Positions 1 through 8,276 of a stretch of 64,000 nt of DNA are shown one piece after another. The notes under the pieces were generated by a model. That model saw nothing but the letters and a program-made list of their open reading frames with translations. It was not told where the DNA came from and ran no database searches. How positions within the stretch are numbered: the stretch's first letter is position 1; each line of letters opens with the position of its first letter. The DNA is from UBA961 sp014191195 (GTDB lineage Bacteria; Bacteroidota; Ignavibacteria; Kapaibacteriales; UBA961): NCBI GenBank assembly GCA_964204605.1, contig OZ123195.1:372001-436000 (forward strand), given 5' to 3'. The position numbers and the translations under genes are program-made.

Positions 1-2133
1 CGTCAGCTTGCAGGTATGCGTGGATTAATGGCAAAACCACAAAAATCATTAACAGGTTCAAGTGCAGAATTAATTGAAAATCCTATTATTTCAAACTTTA
101 AGGAAGGTTTGACAATTTTGGAATACTTCATTTCTACGCACGGTGCTCGAAAAGGTCTTGCTGATACAGCTTTAAAAACCGCTGATGCTGGCTATTTAAC
201 ACGTCGTTTACATGATGTTGCTCAAGATATGATTATATCTGGTGATGATTGTGGAACAATACGTGGCGTCGAAATGAAAGCCCTGAAAGATGGTGAAGAT
301 GTAAAAGAACCATTATCAGAAAGGATTTTAGGACGTTGTGCATTAGTGGATATAATTAATCCTGAAAATGGTGAAATAATTGTTGGAAAAGGACAAGTCC
401 TTACTGAAGAAAATGCTCAAAAAGTTGCAGAATCTTCTTTAGAATCAGTTCTTATTCGCTCTGTATTAACATGTGAATCACGTCGTGGTGTATGTGCTAA
501 ATGTTATGGACGTAATATGGCTACGGGCCAAATGGTAGATGTAGGAGAAGCAGTTGGAACAATTGCATCTCAATCTATCGGTGAACCTGGAACTCAGCTA
601 ACATTACGTACATTCCATACTGGCGGAACGGCTTCACTTGTTGCTTCACAATCTACAGTATTAGCCAAATTCGATGGTAAAATCATCTTCGAAAATGTAA
701 AAATCGTTTCATATGAAGATGAAAATGGTGTGGATATGTCTGTAGTAATAAGCAGAAGCGGTGTCATTACTATAATTGATTCCGATACAGGCCGTGTTCT
801 TACTCGTTATGATGCTGTATATGGCGCAGCCTTAAAAGTGACAGATGGACATAATATCACTAAAAATGATGTTATTTTTGATTGGGATCCGTATAATTCA
901 ACTATTATCACAGAAAAGGCAGGAACTGTTCGTTATCGTGATTTAATTCCAGGCCTTACATATCGTGAAGAAAACGATGAACAAACTGGACATATCACAA
1001 AAGTAGTTATCGAATCTCGTGATCGTTCCAAAATGCCATCTATTGAAATCGTTGACAATGAAGGTAATGTTCTTCATAATTATATTATTCCAATTCGTGC
1101 TCAAATTAGCGTTGATCATGATGAAAGAGTAAGTGTTGGTTCACGTCTTGTTAAGATTCCTAGAGACTTAGGACGTATGCGTGATATCACAGGTGGTTTG
1201 CCACGAGTTACCGAATTATTCGAAGCTCGCTCTCCACAAAATCCAGCTGTGGTTTCCGATATCGATGGTACAATCACATTCCAACAAGCAAAACGTGGAC
1301 AACGTGGTATTGTGGTAACTTCTTTAGATGCTGAAACAACAAAAGAATATACAGTTCCTTCTAATAAATATGTATTGGTTCAAGAAGGCGATTTAGTACG
1401 TGCAGGAGATAGATTAACTGATGGATCAACAAATCCTCATGATATCTTACGTATTAAAGGTGTGGGTGCAGTTCAAGAATATCTTGTAAATGAAATTCAA
1501 GAAGTGTACCGTATGCAAGGTGTAAAGATAAACGATAAGCATATCGAAGTTATCGTACGCCAAATGCTTCAGAAAGTTCGTATTAATGACTCTGGTGATT
1601 CTACTTTCCTTTTCAATGATCAAACAGACAGATTGAAATTTGTAGATGAAAATGATATGTTGAAAAATCATGTTGTTATTACAGAAAAAGGTGATTCTCG
1701 CTTTAAGGTTGGACAATTAGTATCTAAGAAAAGATTCCGTGAAGCTAATGTAGAACTTAAGAAAAAAGAAAAAGTTGAATCTGAAGCAAGAAATGCAGAA
1801 CCCGCAACAGCAGAACCTTTATTATTAGGTATTACTCAAGCATCGTTAACCACAGAAAGCTGGCTTTCTGCAGCATCTTTCCAGGAAACTACAAGAGTAC
1901 TTGCAGAAGCTTCTATAGCATCAAAAATTGATGGCCTTAAAGGATTAAAAGAGAATATCATCATTGGACAATTAGTTCCTGCTGGTACTGGTTTAAGGCA
2001 TTATCAAGATATGATAGTTACAAGCGAAGTAGGTAATATATTCGGAAGCGAAATGATATCCGAATCACAAGAAGAAGAATCTGAAGGAGAAGATGGTTTC
2101 CGTCGCTTAGGTCGTAGAAGAATTACTGCTTAA
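1..2133 (+). CDS. rpoC: DNA-directed RNA polymerase subunit beta' (C-terminal part)
   Basis: This is the 3' half of the largest catalytic subunit of RNA polymerase; the 5' part lies before the window, and the frame is open from base 1 (RQLAGMRGLMAKP...). The first residues match the region just after the active centre and lead into the trigger-loop segment (FISTHGARKGLADTALKTA). A zinc-binding set follows (one upstream Cys in SGDDCGT, then CESRRGVCAKC). The SIGEPGTQLTLRTFHTGG segment and the C-terminal GNIFG end of the protein are both present. The length after the window edge, about 710 residues, fits a full-length C-terminus. A strong hairpin terminator follows directly, so this is probably the last gene of the rpoBC transcript. 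Confidence 0.98.
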   Translation, partial: RQLAGMRGLMAKPQKSLTGSSAELIENPIISNFKEGLTILEYFISTHGARKGLADTALKTADAGYLTRRLHDVAQDMIISGDDCGTIRGVEMKALKDGEDVKEPLSERILGRCALVDIINPENGEIIVGKGQVLTEENAQKVAESSLESVLIRSVLTCESRRGVCAKCYGRNMATGQMVDVGEAVGTIASQSIGEPGTQLTLRTFHTGGTASLVASQSTVLAKFDGKIIFENVKIVSYEDENGVDMSVVISRSGVITIIDSDTGRVLTRYDAVYGAALKVTDGHNITKNDVIFDWDPYNSTIITEKAGTVRYRDLIPGLTYREENDEQTGHITKVVIESRDRSKMPSIEIVDNEGNVLHNYIIPIRAQISVDHDERVSVGSRLVKIPRDLGRMRDITGGLPRVTELFEARSPQNPAVVSDIDGTITFQQAKRGQRGIVVTSLDAETTKEYTVPSNKYVLVQEGDLVRAGDRLTDGSTNPHDILRIKGVGAVQEYLVNEIQEVYRMQGVKINDKHIEVIVRQMLQKVRINDSGDSTFLFNDQTDRLKFVDENDMLKNHVVITEKGDSRFKVGQLVSKKRFREANVELKKKEKVESEARNAEPATAEPLLLGITQASLTTESWLSAASFQETTRVLAEASIASKIDGLKGLKENIIIGQLVPAGTGLRHYQDMIVTSEVGNIFGSEMISESQEEESEGEDGFRRLGRRRITA

Positions 2134-2163
2134 TCTTTTAAAGATTATGAGGCCCCGTTATTT

Positions 2164-2196
2164 AAGGGCAGACACCTTAAATGTCTGCCCTTTTTT
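2164..2196 (+). terminator. Rho-independent terminator after rpoC
   Basis: A perfect inverted repeat with 11-base arms (AAGGGCAGACA and TGTCTGCCCTT, 7-base loop) is followed by a run of T. It lies 30 bases after the rpoC stop and about 37 bases before hutH, so it separates the two transcripts. Confidence 0.93.
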
Positions 2197-2232
2197 ATAT
2201 ATAATTATGTAACTCCTTTTGCTTAGAATATT

Positions 2233-3747
2233 ATGAAAAAACTGGTTTTAGATGGTTGTAGTTTACATCTTGATTCATTCATTGAAGCATTATCTTCCGA
2301 TATATATGTTGAGTTGTCTCAAGAAGCTATAGTTGCAATGCAAAAAAGTAGAAATATTGTTGAAGAATGGTTAGAACATAAAGAGGTTGTATATGGAATA
2401 ACGACAGGTTTTGGTGAATTTGCAAATGTATCAATACCACATGACCAAATAGAAGCATTGCAAGAAAATCTTATTCTTTCTCATAGTGCAGGAATAGGAC
2501 CATATATACCAGACCATATTGTTAAGGGAATGATGATCTTAAGAGTGAATGCACTTGCTAAGGGTTTGTCTGGTATACGGGTTGCAACTGTTCAATCTTT
2601 ATTAGATATGATAAATTGTGGAATCATTCCAGCTGTACCTTCACAAGGTTCTGTAGGATCTAGCGGAGATCTTGCACCATTATCTCATATTGCTTTAGCT
2701 TTAATTGGAAAAGGGAAATGTATTCTTTCTGATGGCAGCACAATTTTGAGTGAACAAGCTTTAAAAAATAATAATATTGAACCTGTAAAACTTAGTGCTA
2801 AAGAGGGCCTTGCCCTTATTAATGGAACACAAATGATGTGTACCATGGGTGCAATTGGTGTGCATAAGGCGATGCAATTATGTGATATAGCAGATATATC
2901 AGGAGCTCTTAGTTTAGAAGCTTTAAGAGGAACAGATAAAGCATTTGATGAAAAATTGCAAATAGCCAGAGGTTTTACCGGGCAAATTGAATCTGCCAGA
3001 CGTTTAAGAGCATTACTTAAAGGAAGTGAAATTAGAGAATCTCACAGAGTTGGCGATGGATTGGTTCAGGATGCCTATTCATTACGATGTATGCCACAAG
3101 TGCATGGAGCTTCTAGAGATGCCATACAATATGTTAAAAATATAATTGAAACTGAATTGAATGCAGCCAATGATAATCCATTGATTTTTTCTGAAACGAA
3201 AGAACATATTGAAGGCGGAAATTTTCATGGCCAGCCATTGGCATTAGCATTGGATTTTTTAGCAATAGCTTGCGCAGAATTAGGAAGTATTTCTGAAAGA
3301 AGAACAGAAAGATTAGTAAATGGAGCATTAAGTAATGGTTTACCAAGATTTTTGACTAAACAAGGTGGATTGCAATCAGGATTGATGATTGCCCAATACA
3401 CATCAGCATCTTTGGTCTCTGAAAATAAAGTATTATGTCATCCAGCTAGTGTCGATTCTATACCTACATCTGCTAATCAAGAAGATCATAATTCGATGGG
3501 AAGTATTTCTGCCAGAAAATCTTTAGATATCATACAAAATGTTCAATCAATTATAGCAATTGAACTTTTATGTGCTAGCCAAGGCATCGATTTTCATCAA
3601 CCACTTAAAACAAGCCCATTACTTCAAAAAATACATCATATTATCAGAGAATCTGTTCCATTTGATGAGTCAGATTCAATAGTGCATAATAAAATCATAG
3701 CAATATTACATTTAGTACAGAATAATGCACTTGATGTAATATTGTAA
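2233..3747 (+). CDS. hutH: Histidine ammonia-lyase (aromatic amino acid lyase family)
   Basis: A 504-residue member of the MIO-dependent aromatic amino acid lyases, which deaminate histidine to urocanate in the first step of histidine degradation. The length matches HutH. Family signatures seen are YGITTGFG (Tyr54 corresponds to the catalytic tyrosine), the MIO loop at 143-145 (GSVGSSGDLAPLSH), ALINGTQ, and the C-terminal NQEDHNSMGS segment. The MIO-forming triplet reads Ser-Ser-Gly rather than the usual Ala-Ser-Gly. The gene starts a new unit after the rpoC terminator and precedes prfB by 21 bases. No other hut gene is adjacent, although an arginase-family hydrolase resembling formimidoylglutamase lies at 22147. 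A phenylalanine or tyrosine lyase cannot be fully excluded. Confidence 0.9.
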   Translation: MKKLVLDGCSLHLDSFIEALSSDIYVELSQEAIVAMQKSRNIVEEWLEHKEVVYGITTGFGEFANVSIPHDQIEALQENLILSHSAGIGPYIPDHIVKGMMILRVNALAKGLSGIRVATVQSLLDMINCGIIPAVPSQGSVGSSGDLAPLSHIALALIGKGKCILSDGSTILSEQALKNNNIEPVKLSAKEGLALINGTQMMCTMGAIGVHKAMQLCDIADISGALSLEALRGTDKAFDEKLQIARGFTGQIESARRLRALLKGSEIRESHRVGDGLVQDAYSLRCMPQVHGASRDAIQYVKNIIETELNAANDNPLIFSETKEHIEGGNFHGQPLALALDFLAIACAELGSISERRTERLVNGALSNGLPRFLTKQGGLQSGLMIAQYTSASLVSENKVLCHPASVDSIPTSANQEDHNSMGSISARKSLDIIQNVQSIIAIELLCASQGIDFHQPLKTSPLLQKIHHIIRESVPFDESDSIVHNKIIAILHLVQNNALDVIL

Positions 3748-3768
3748 AAACATACAAGGAACAGATAT

Positions 3769-4867
3769 ATGTTTGAAACTCAAAAAAAAATCATAGAAGA
3801 ATTACAAGTAAGAACTGATGATTTGCGGAGGTTCCTTTGACTTAGAAGTCAAACAAACCGAAATAGCAGAAAGAGAACAATTAAGCGAACAACAAGGTTT
3901 TTGGGATGATGCGAGTCAAGCCCAAAAAATAATGCAGGAAATCTCCGAAAGAAAGGAATGGATTTCTATTTGGGAATCTGCACAGCTATCAGTGCAAGAT
4001 GTAGAAGCCCTTTTACAATTAGCTGAAGAAATGGGCGATAGTTCTATGGAGCAAGAAATTGATACAGAAATTTCTAGTGCTAAAGAAGTAGTTGATACTC
4101 TAGAATTGAGAAAAATATTATCAGCTCCTGATGATCACCGAAATGCTATCATAACAATTCATGCAGGTGCAGGCGGTACCGAAGCTCAAGATTGGAGTGA
4201 AATGCTTATGCGCATGTATACTCGTTGGTGTGATAAAAGAGGATTTCAAGTGTTTTTAGCAGATGAACAACCCGGCGATGAAGCAGGGGTAAAATCAGTT
4301 ACTTTAGAAGTTGTAGGTTCTAATGCATATGGATATTTAAAAGCAGAAAATGGAGTCCATAGATTAGTAAGAATATCTCCTTTTAATGCCCAGGGTAAAC
4401 GCCAAACTTCTTTTGCTTCCGTGTATGTGTATCCAGAAGTAGAAGATGATGTAGAAATAGAAATTAATCCTGCTGATGTAGAAATGGATACATTTAGATC
4501 CGGTGGGAAAGGTGGTCAAAATGTAAATAAGGTTGAAACTGCAGTTCGATTAAGGCATCTTCCAACTGGTATAGTTGCTGCATGCCAACAAGAAAGATCG
4601 CAATTTCTTAATAGAGAAAGAGCAATGAAAATGCTAAAATCAAGGCTCTATCAAAAAAGAAAAGAAGAAGAAGAAGCCGTAAAAGCATTGATTGAAGGCA
4701 AAAAAAAGAAAATTGAATGGGGAAGTCAAATAAGATCTTATGTTTTTCAGCCATATACAATGGTTAATGATCATAGATCAGAATTAAAGAAAACAGATAT
4801 CCATGCAGTTATGGATGGAGATTTAGATGATTTTATGAAAGCATATCTATTATTAGGTGATGAATAA
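3769..4867 (+). CDS. prfB: Peptide chain release factor 2, expressed by programmed +1 frameshift
   Basis: Release factor 2 terminates translation at UGA and UAA. The gene begins at ATG 3769 and encodes 23 residues (MFETQKK...DDLRRFL) before an in-frame TGA at 3838-3840. Skipping one base at CTT-TGA-C moves translation into the downstream frame and gives a 365-residue protein, the length of E. coli RF2. The slip site has the classic autoregulatory layout: Shine-Dalgarno-like GGAGG, three bases, then CTTTGAC. Downstream are the SPF tripeptide (about residues 203-205) that reads the stop codon and the GGQ motif (248-250) that triggers peptidyl-tRNA hydrolysis. RF2 shortage stalls at the UGA and favours the shift, so the protein controls its own level. 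The stop abuts the convergent gene at 4868. Confidence 0.97.
3827..3841 (+). promoter_or_regulatory. RF2 programmed +1 frameshift site
   Basis: The order is GGAGG (internal Shine-Dalgarno-like), TTC spacer, CTT slippery codon, TGA stop, then C. Codon CTT (3835-3837) can slip forward one base so that GAC (3839-3841, Asp) is read next. The spacing is the same as in the well-studied E. coli prfB element. Confidence 0.95.
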
Positions 4868-5227
4868 TTATTGTTGATACACTTTTTGGGCAGGCTTTAA
4901 TAACCAAAAAATAAAGGCATTGCTTATGCTGATTACTATTGAACCCCATAAGGCAGGCCAAAAGCCATCTACTTCAAATCCTTTAAGAATAGCCCCCGCA
5001 GACCACAGCAAAAAGGCATTTATTACTAATGAGAATAAACCTAAAGTAATTATTAATAAAGGAAATGAAAAAAATTGTAGAATAGGCTTTATGATTGTAT
5101 TAAGAAAACCAATGATTAATGCAGCAATTAAAGCCCATATAAAACTTTTAACTCTGATTCCAGGAATAAGTGCCGCCGTGAAATACACTGATAATGCAGA
5201 TGATAACCATCTAACAAATGAAGTCAT
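4868..5227 (-). CDS. Phage holin family 4 / YvlD-like small membrane protein
   Basis: A 119-residue integral membrane protein with about four hydrophobic segments. It contains the run GFLNTIIKPILQFFSFPL...TLGLFSLVINAFLLW, typical of the PF04020 (phage_holin_4_2, YvlD) family. Despite the family name, these are widespread chromosomal proteins whose role is not established; B. subtilis YvlD belongs to a stress-responsive operon. The gene is convergent with prfB and their stop codons touch with no spacer, leaving no room for a separate terminator. Nothing suggests a prophage here. Family assignment is fairly secure; function is unknown. Confidence 0.8.
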   Translation of the reverse strand: MTSFVRWLSSALSVYFTAALIPGIRVKSFIWALIAALIIGFLNTIIKPILQFFSFPLLIITLGLFSLVINAFLLWSAGAILKGFEVDGFWPALWGSIVISISNAFIFWLLKPAQKVYQQ

Positions 5228-5326
5228 TATACTATTTCCATAATAATTGCTTTGGTTTTGTAACTAACAAATGTACATCATTTGTAAACCTGAAAGAAAA
5301 TCTACTTTTATTTATCATACAAATTA

Positions 5327-5342
5327 CTTTGATACGTCAAAG
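5327..5342. promoter_or_regulatory. Inverted repeat upstream of the bacilliredoxin gene
   Basis: CTTTGA-TACG-TCAAAG is a perfect 6-base inverted repeat with a 4-base spacer, placed 42 bases before the start at 5384 in an otherwise AT-rich intergenic stretch. It could be an operator for a dimeric regulator or part of a short leader hairpin. No factor can be named. Confidence 0.3.
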
Positions 5343-5383
5343 CAAATGAGACAATTTTATATAATACATATTAAGATATTTAT

Positions 5384-5809
5384 ATGCCATACGACCCTTT
5401 GATGGTTAAGCCAATGAAAGAGGAATTAATCTCTGCTGGTTTTACAGAATTATTAACAGCACAAGATGTTGATAATGCAGTGAAAGCACCCGGAATATCA
5501 TTATTTGTTGTCAATTCTGTTTGCGGATGTGCTGCAGGTGGCGCCCGCCCTGGTATAAAGATAGCAGTTCAACATTCAGTAAAACCTGACAATTTATTTA
5601 CGGTTTTTGCTGGACAAGATATCGAGGCAACTAATAAAGCTAGAGAATATTTTAAAGGACAACCACCATCCTCACCTGCAATTGCTTTAATGCGTGATGG
5701 TGAATTAATTGGTTTTATGCCAAGACATGCCATAGAAGGTAGTATGCCTGAACAAATAGCAGATGCCTTAACCAAAGCATTTGATCAAGTATGTACTCCA
5801 GCTTCATAA
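5384..5809 (+). CDS. BrxA/BrxB family bacilliredoxin
   Basis: A 141-residue thioredoxin-fold protein of the former DUF1094 family. The defining CGC motif is present (NSVCGCAAGGARPG, Cys47 and Cys49). In Bacillus subtilis, BrxA and BrxB remove bacillithiol from mixed disulfides on proteins after oxidative stress. The full length, the conserved start (YDPLMVKPMKEEL) and the C-terminal half (PPSSPAIALMRDGELIGFMPRH) match the family well. Whether this organism makes bacillithiol cannot be told from the window. The gene stands alone, with an inverted repeat upstream and a terminator downstream, so it is probably a single-gene transcript. Confidence 0.9.
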   Translation: MPYDPLMVKPMKEELISAGFTELLTAQDVDNAVKAPGISLFVVNSVCGCAAGGARPGIKIAVQHSVKPDNLFTVFAGQDIEATNKAREYFKGQPPSSPAIALMRDGELIGFMPRHAIEGSMPEQIADALTKAFDQVCTPAS

Positions 5810-5833
5810 TAAGGCATAATTCTTGAGATATAT

Positions 5834-5872
5834 AGACATTGCAGATTAAGTATTTGCAATGTCTCTTTTTTT
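5834..5872 (+). terminator. Rho-independent terminator after the bacilliredoxin gene
   Basis: A perfect 10-base stem (AGACATTGCA and TGCAATGTCT, 11-base loop) is followed after one base by seven T residues. It lies 24 bases after the stop at 5809. Confidence 0.92.
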
Positions 5873-5896
5873 ATAAAGAATCATTGGTCATATGCT

Positions 5897-7150
5897 ATGA
5901 AATCTATCGACATATCACATAAAGGGAATATCTCAATCAATATTATATTGATTCTAAGTGCTTTAGCTGGATCTACTTTCCTATACTTAACTGATTTGAT
6001 TAAGAGCCCTGTCTTATTTTTTCTTATCGGAGTATTTTTGTTATATCCATTCAGAAAAGAGTCTTATATAATCAGTAGATTCCTCTCTTTGATTTCATTG
6101 CTTTTTGCTCTTTGGTTACTTATTGACTTAAACATAGTGCTCTTACCATTTATAATCGCATTCACCATTGCTTTTTTATCTGATCCTATCATAAAAAAAA
6201 TGGAATCTTTTAAGATAAAACGGTGGCTGGGTTCAATAATCATTCTTGGATTTCTCGGTGGGGCGATTGCTGGGTTTTCTGTCTTTGTATTCCCGCTGGC
6301 TTTTACACAATTGAATCAGATTATACAGCAGGTCTCTCAATTTGTAAATTCTATTACAGATTTTCTTGAAAGTAAGCAATTCTATACTTTTCTTTCTAGT
6401 TTGGGAATTCCAAAAGCTTCTGTAAAAGAATTAGTTCAAACTCAGTTAATGCCCAAGGCAGAGATATTATTCAAATCGATACTTGAAGGTTTATTTGTAC
6501 TGCTTTCTAATGTATCTGCTATAGCTAATCAAATTTTAAATCTTGTCCTTATTCCTATCATTTCTTTTTATATCATAAAAGATTATCCTGTTTTAAAAGA
6601 GTTGATTCAAGAAATTCTCTCAAGTAATCATTCAAAATCATATGAAAATATCTTAAGAATTAGCGCAATTTTGCGACTCTATGTTGGTTGGCAAATGTTA
6701 GCAGCTTTATGGATTGGTACTGTAGCATCTATTCTTTTGTCTATTCTTGGCATTCCATATGCAATTGTACTTGGAGTTTTATGTGGATTATTAAATCCTA
6801 TACCATTCTTCGGTACCATTGCTAGTATGATTATTGGAAGCATTGTTGCATTGCTTGCAGATCCGCCAAATGCTTCTAGCCATATTATAGGCCTTGTATT
6901 GGTAATAAATGGATTGCATTTTATCAATGCATATATCATAGAACCAAGAGTATTAGGAACCAGAGTAGGACTTCACCCTGTATTACTTTTAGGGTCTTTA
7001 TTTGTTTTTGGACATTTTCTTGGATTTGTTGGTTTTCTTATAGCTGTTCCAACTACTGCGATTTTAATGATATTTTTTAGGGATTGGAAAGAGTCTCTTA
7101 ATAAAAAGGTATATTTTGAACCAGAGATTCAGAAACCAAGTACTCAATAG
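5897..7150 (+). CDS. AI-2E family transporter (PerM/YdiK-like permease)
   Basis: A 417-residue polytopic membrane protein with roughly eight hydrophobic segments. The C-terminal half carries family sequences: LGIPYAIVLGVLCGLLNPIPFFG, then IIEPRVLGTRVGLHPVLLL and GFLIAVPTTAILM. The long central soluble-looking part (about 130-200) between membrane segments is also typical. Members are annotated as autoinducer-2 exporters, but several transport other substrates or act as Na+/H+ antiporters, so the substrate is unknown. The next gene starts 16 bases downstream, so they are probably cotranscribed. Confidence 0.85.
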   Translation: MKSIDISHKGNISINIILILSALAGSTFLYLTDLIKSPVLFFLIGVFLLYPFRKESYIISRFLSLISLLFALWLLIDLNIVLLPFIIAFTIAFLSDPIIKKMESFKIKRWLGSIIILGFLGGAIAGFSVFVFPLAFTQLNQIIQQVSQFVNSITDFLESKQFYTFLSSLGIPKASVKELVQTQLMPKAEILFKSILEGLFVLLSNVSAIANQILNLVLIPIISFYIIKDYPVLKELIQEILSSNHSKSYENILRISAILRLYVGWQMLAALWIGTVASILLSILGIPYAIVLGVLCGLLNPIPFFGTIASMIIGSIVALLADPPNASSHIIGLVLVINGLHFINAYIIEPRVLGTRVGLHPVLLLGSLFVFGHFLGFVGFLIAVPTTAILMIFFRDWKESLNKKVYFEPEIQKPSTQ

Positions 7151-7166
7151 ATTATAGGTTCTAACT

Positions 7167-8246
7167 TTGAATACATCGTATGATTTCATAATTATCGGTG
7201 CTGGAATAGCTGGTATGTCTTTGGCATATTCATTATCTACTTCTGATTCTTCTTTTCTCATCATTCATTCTCCTAATAAACAAAGTGTATCATCTATTGC
7301 ATCTGGATTGATAAATCCGATTGCTGGAAAAAGATTAGAAACTGTTGCTGATTTTGATGAATTATACAAAATATCTTCTGCATTCTATAGTCAGATTGCT
7401 CAACTACACAGAAAAGAGAATTACTTTGAATCCAAAGAGATCCTGAGAATATTTAGAAATGAAAAAGAAAAAGAAACGTTTCATAAAAAATATCAACAAG
7501 ACCATTCATCTATCTATGTAGGGCCTTCATTTGAGCAAGCCGATTCATTAGATATCAATGGTATAAAAACTCCATTTGGAGGATTTATTACTAAGAATGC
7601 GGCAGTTTTTTCTTATCAAAAATTCTTGCAAGATGCCCATGATCATTTTAAAGCAAATATAGTGGAAGCATTGGTAGATTATTCTACAATACAGCATAAT
7701 CCAGAAAGTTGTACTATTCACATACATGAATATACTATAAGCTGCAAGCATCTAGTTTTTTGTGATGGATGGCATTCTTCATATAATTCACTTTTTTCGA
7801 ATATTGCATTTGAACCAGCAAAAGGGGAAATATGCTTAATAAAAGCTCCAGATTTACAGCAAGACTATGTGATAAGTAATTCATTTGCAATTATCCCCAA
7901 AGGTAATCAGTTATTTAGTTGTTCGGCAACTTTTGCTTGGAATGATTATTCAGACAGCCCTACAGAAATTGGAAAAACTGAACTTATAAGTAGAATTGAT
8001 GAGTTGTTATCTTGTAGTTGGCATATGATTGATCATAAAGCCGGTATAAGGCCTACTATGTTCGATAGAAAGGCGATTATTGGATTTCATCCCGAGTTCA
8101 AGAATATTGCAGTCTTTGGTGGTTTAGGAACAAAAGGCGCGCTATGGGCACCAAAACTTGCAGATTTAACAAAAAGCCTATTACTTGGTGAAAAGCCATA
8201 TATTCCGCATGATATCTCTGTATCTAGATGGTGGCTTAACACATAG
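7167..8246 (+). CDS. FAD-dependent oxidoreductase (DAO family)
   Basis: A 359-residue flavoprotein of the D-amino-acid/glycine oxidase fold. The N-terminal dinucleotide-binding motif is IIGAGIAGMSLAYSL. The C-terminal part ends with HKAGIRPTMFDRKAIIGFHPEFKNIAVFGGLGTKG, which fits the FAD-binding end of the fold. The start must be TTG at 7167, because a stop lies four codons upstream in frame and no suitable ATG precedes the dinucleotide-binding strand. The substrate cannot be predicted. It sits between the AI-2E-type permease and the large TPR protein, all on the same strand with short gaps. Confidence 0.8.
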   Translation: MNTSYDFIIIGAGIAGMSLAYSLSTSDSSFLIIHSPNKQSVSSIASGLINPIAGKRLETVADFDELYKISSAFYSQIAQLHRKENYFESKEILRIFRNEKEKETFHKKYQQDHSSIYVGPSFEQADSLDINGIKTPFGGFITKNAAVFSYQKFLQDAHDHFKANIVEALVDYSTIQHNPESCTIHIHEYTISCKHLVFCDGWHSSYNSLFSNIAFEPAKGEICLIKAPDLQQDYVISNSFAIIPKGNQLFSCSATFAWNDYSDSPTEIGKTELISRIDELLSCSWHMIDHKAGIRPTMFDRKAIIGFHPEFKNIAVFGGLGTKGALWAPKLADLTKSLLLGEKPYIPHDISVSRWWLNT

Positions 8247-8276
8247 TTATTTACATTCTTACATATTTATAATCTT

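Noticed and set aside
3818..3838. ATG 3818 as the start of prfB (MICGGSFDLEV)
   Set aside because: This codon lies in the frameshift leader; the upstream frame from 3769 supplies the conserved RF2 N-terminus and the joined length is exactly that of the family.
4868..5227. Prophage suggested by a holin family name
   Set aside because: The YvlD-type family is chromosomal and widespread; no lysis, capsid or integrase gene is near.
4920..5243. 107-residue plus-strand frame opposite the YvlD-like gene
   Set aside because: It is antisense to a recognisable membrane protein family member and shows no domain features.
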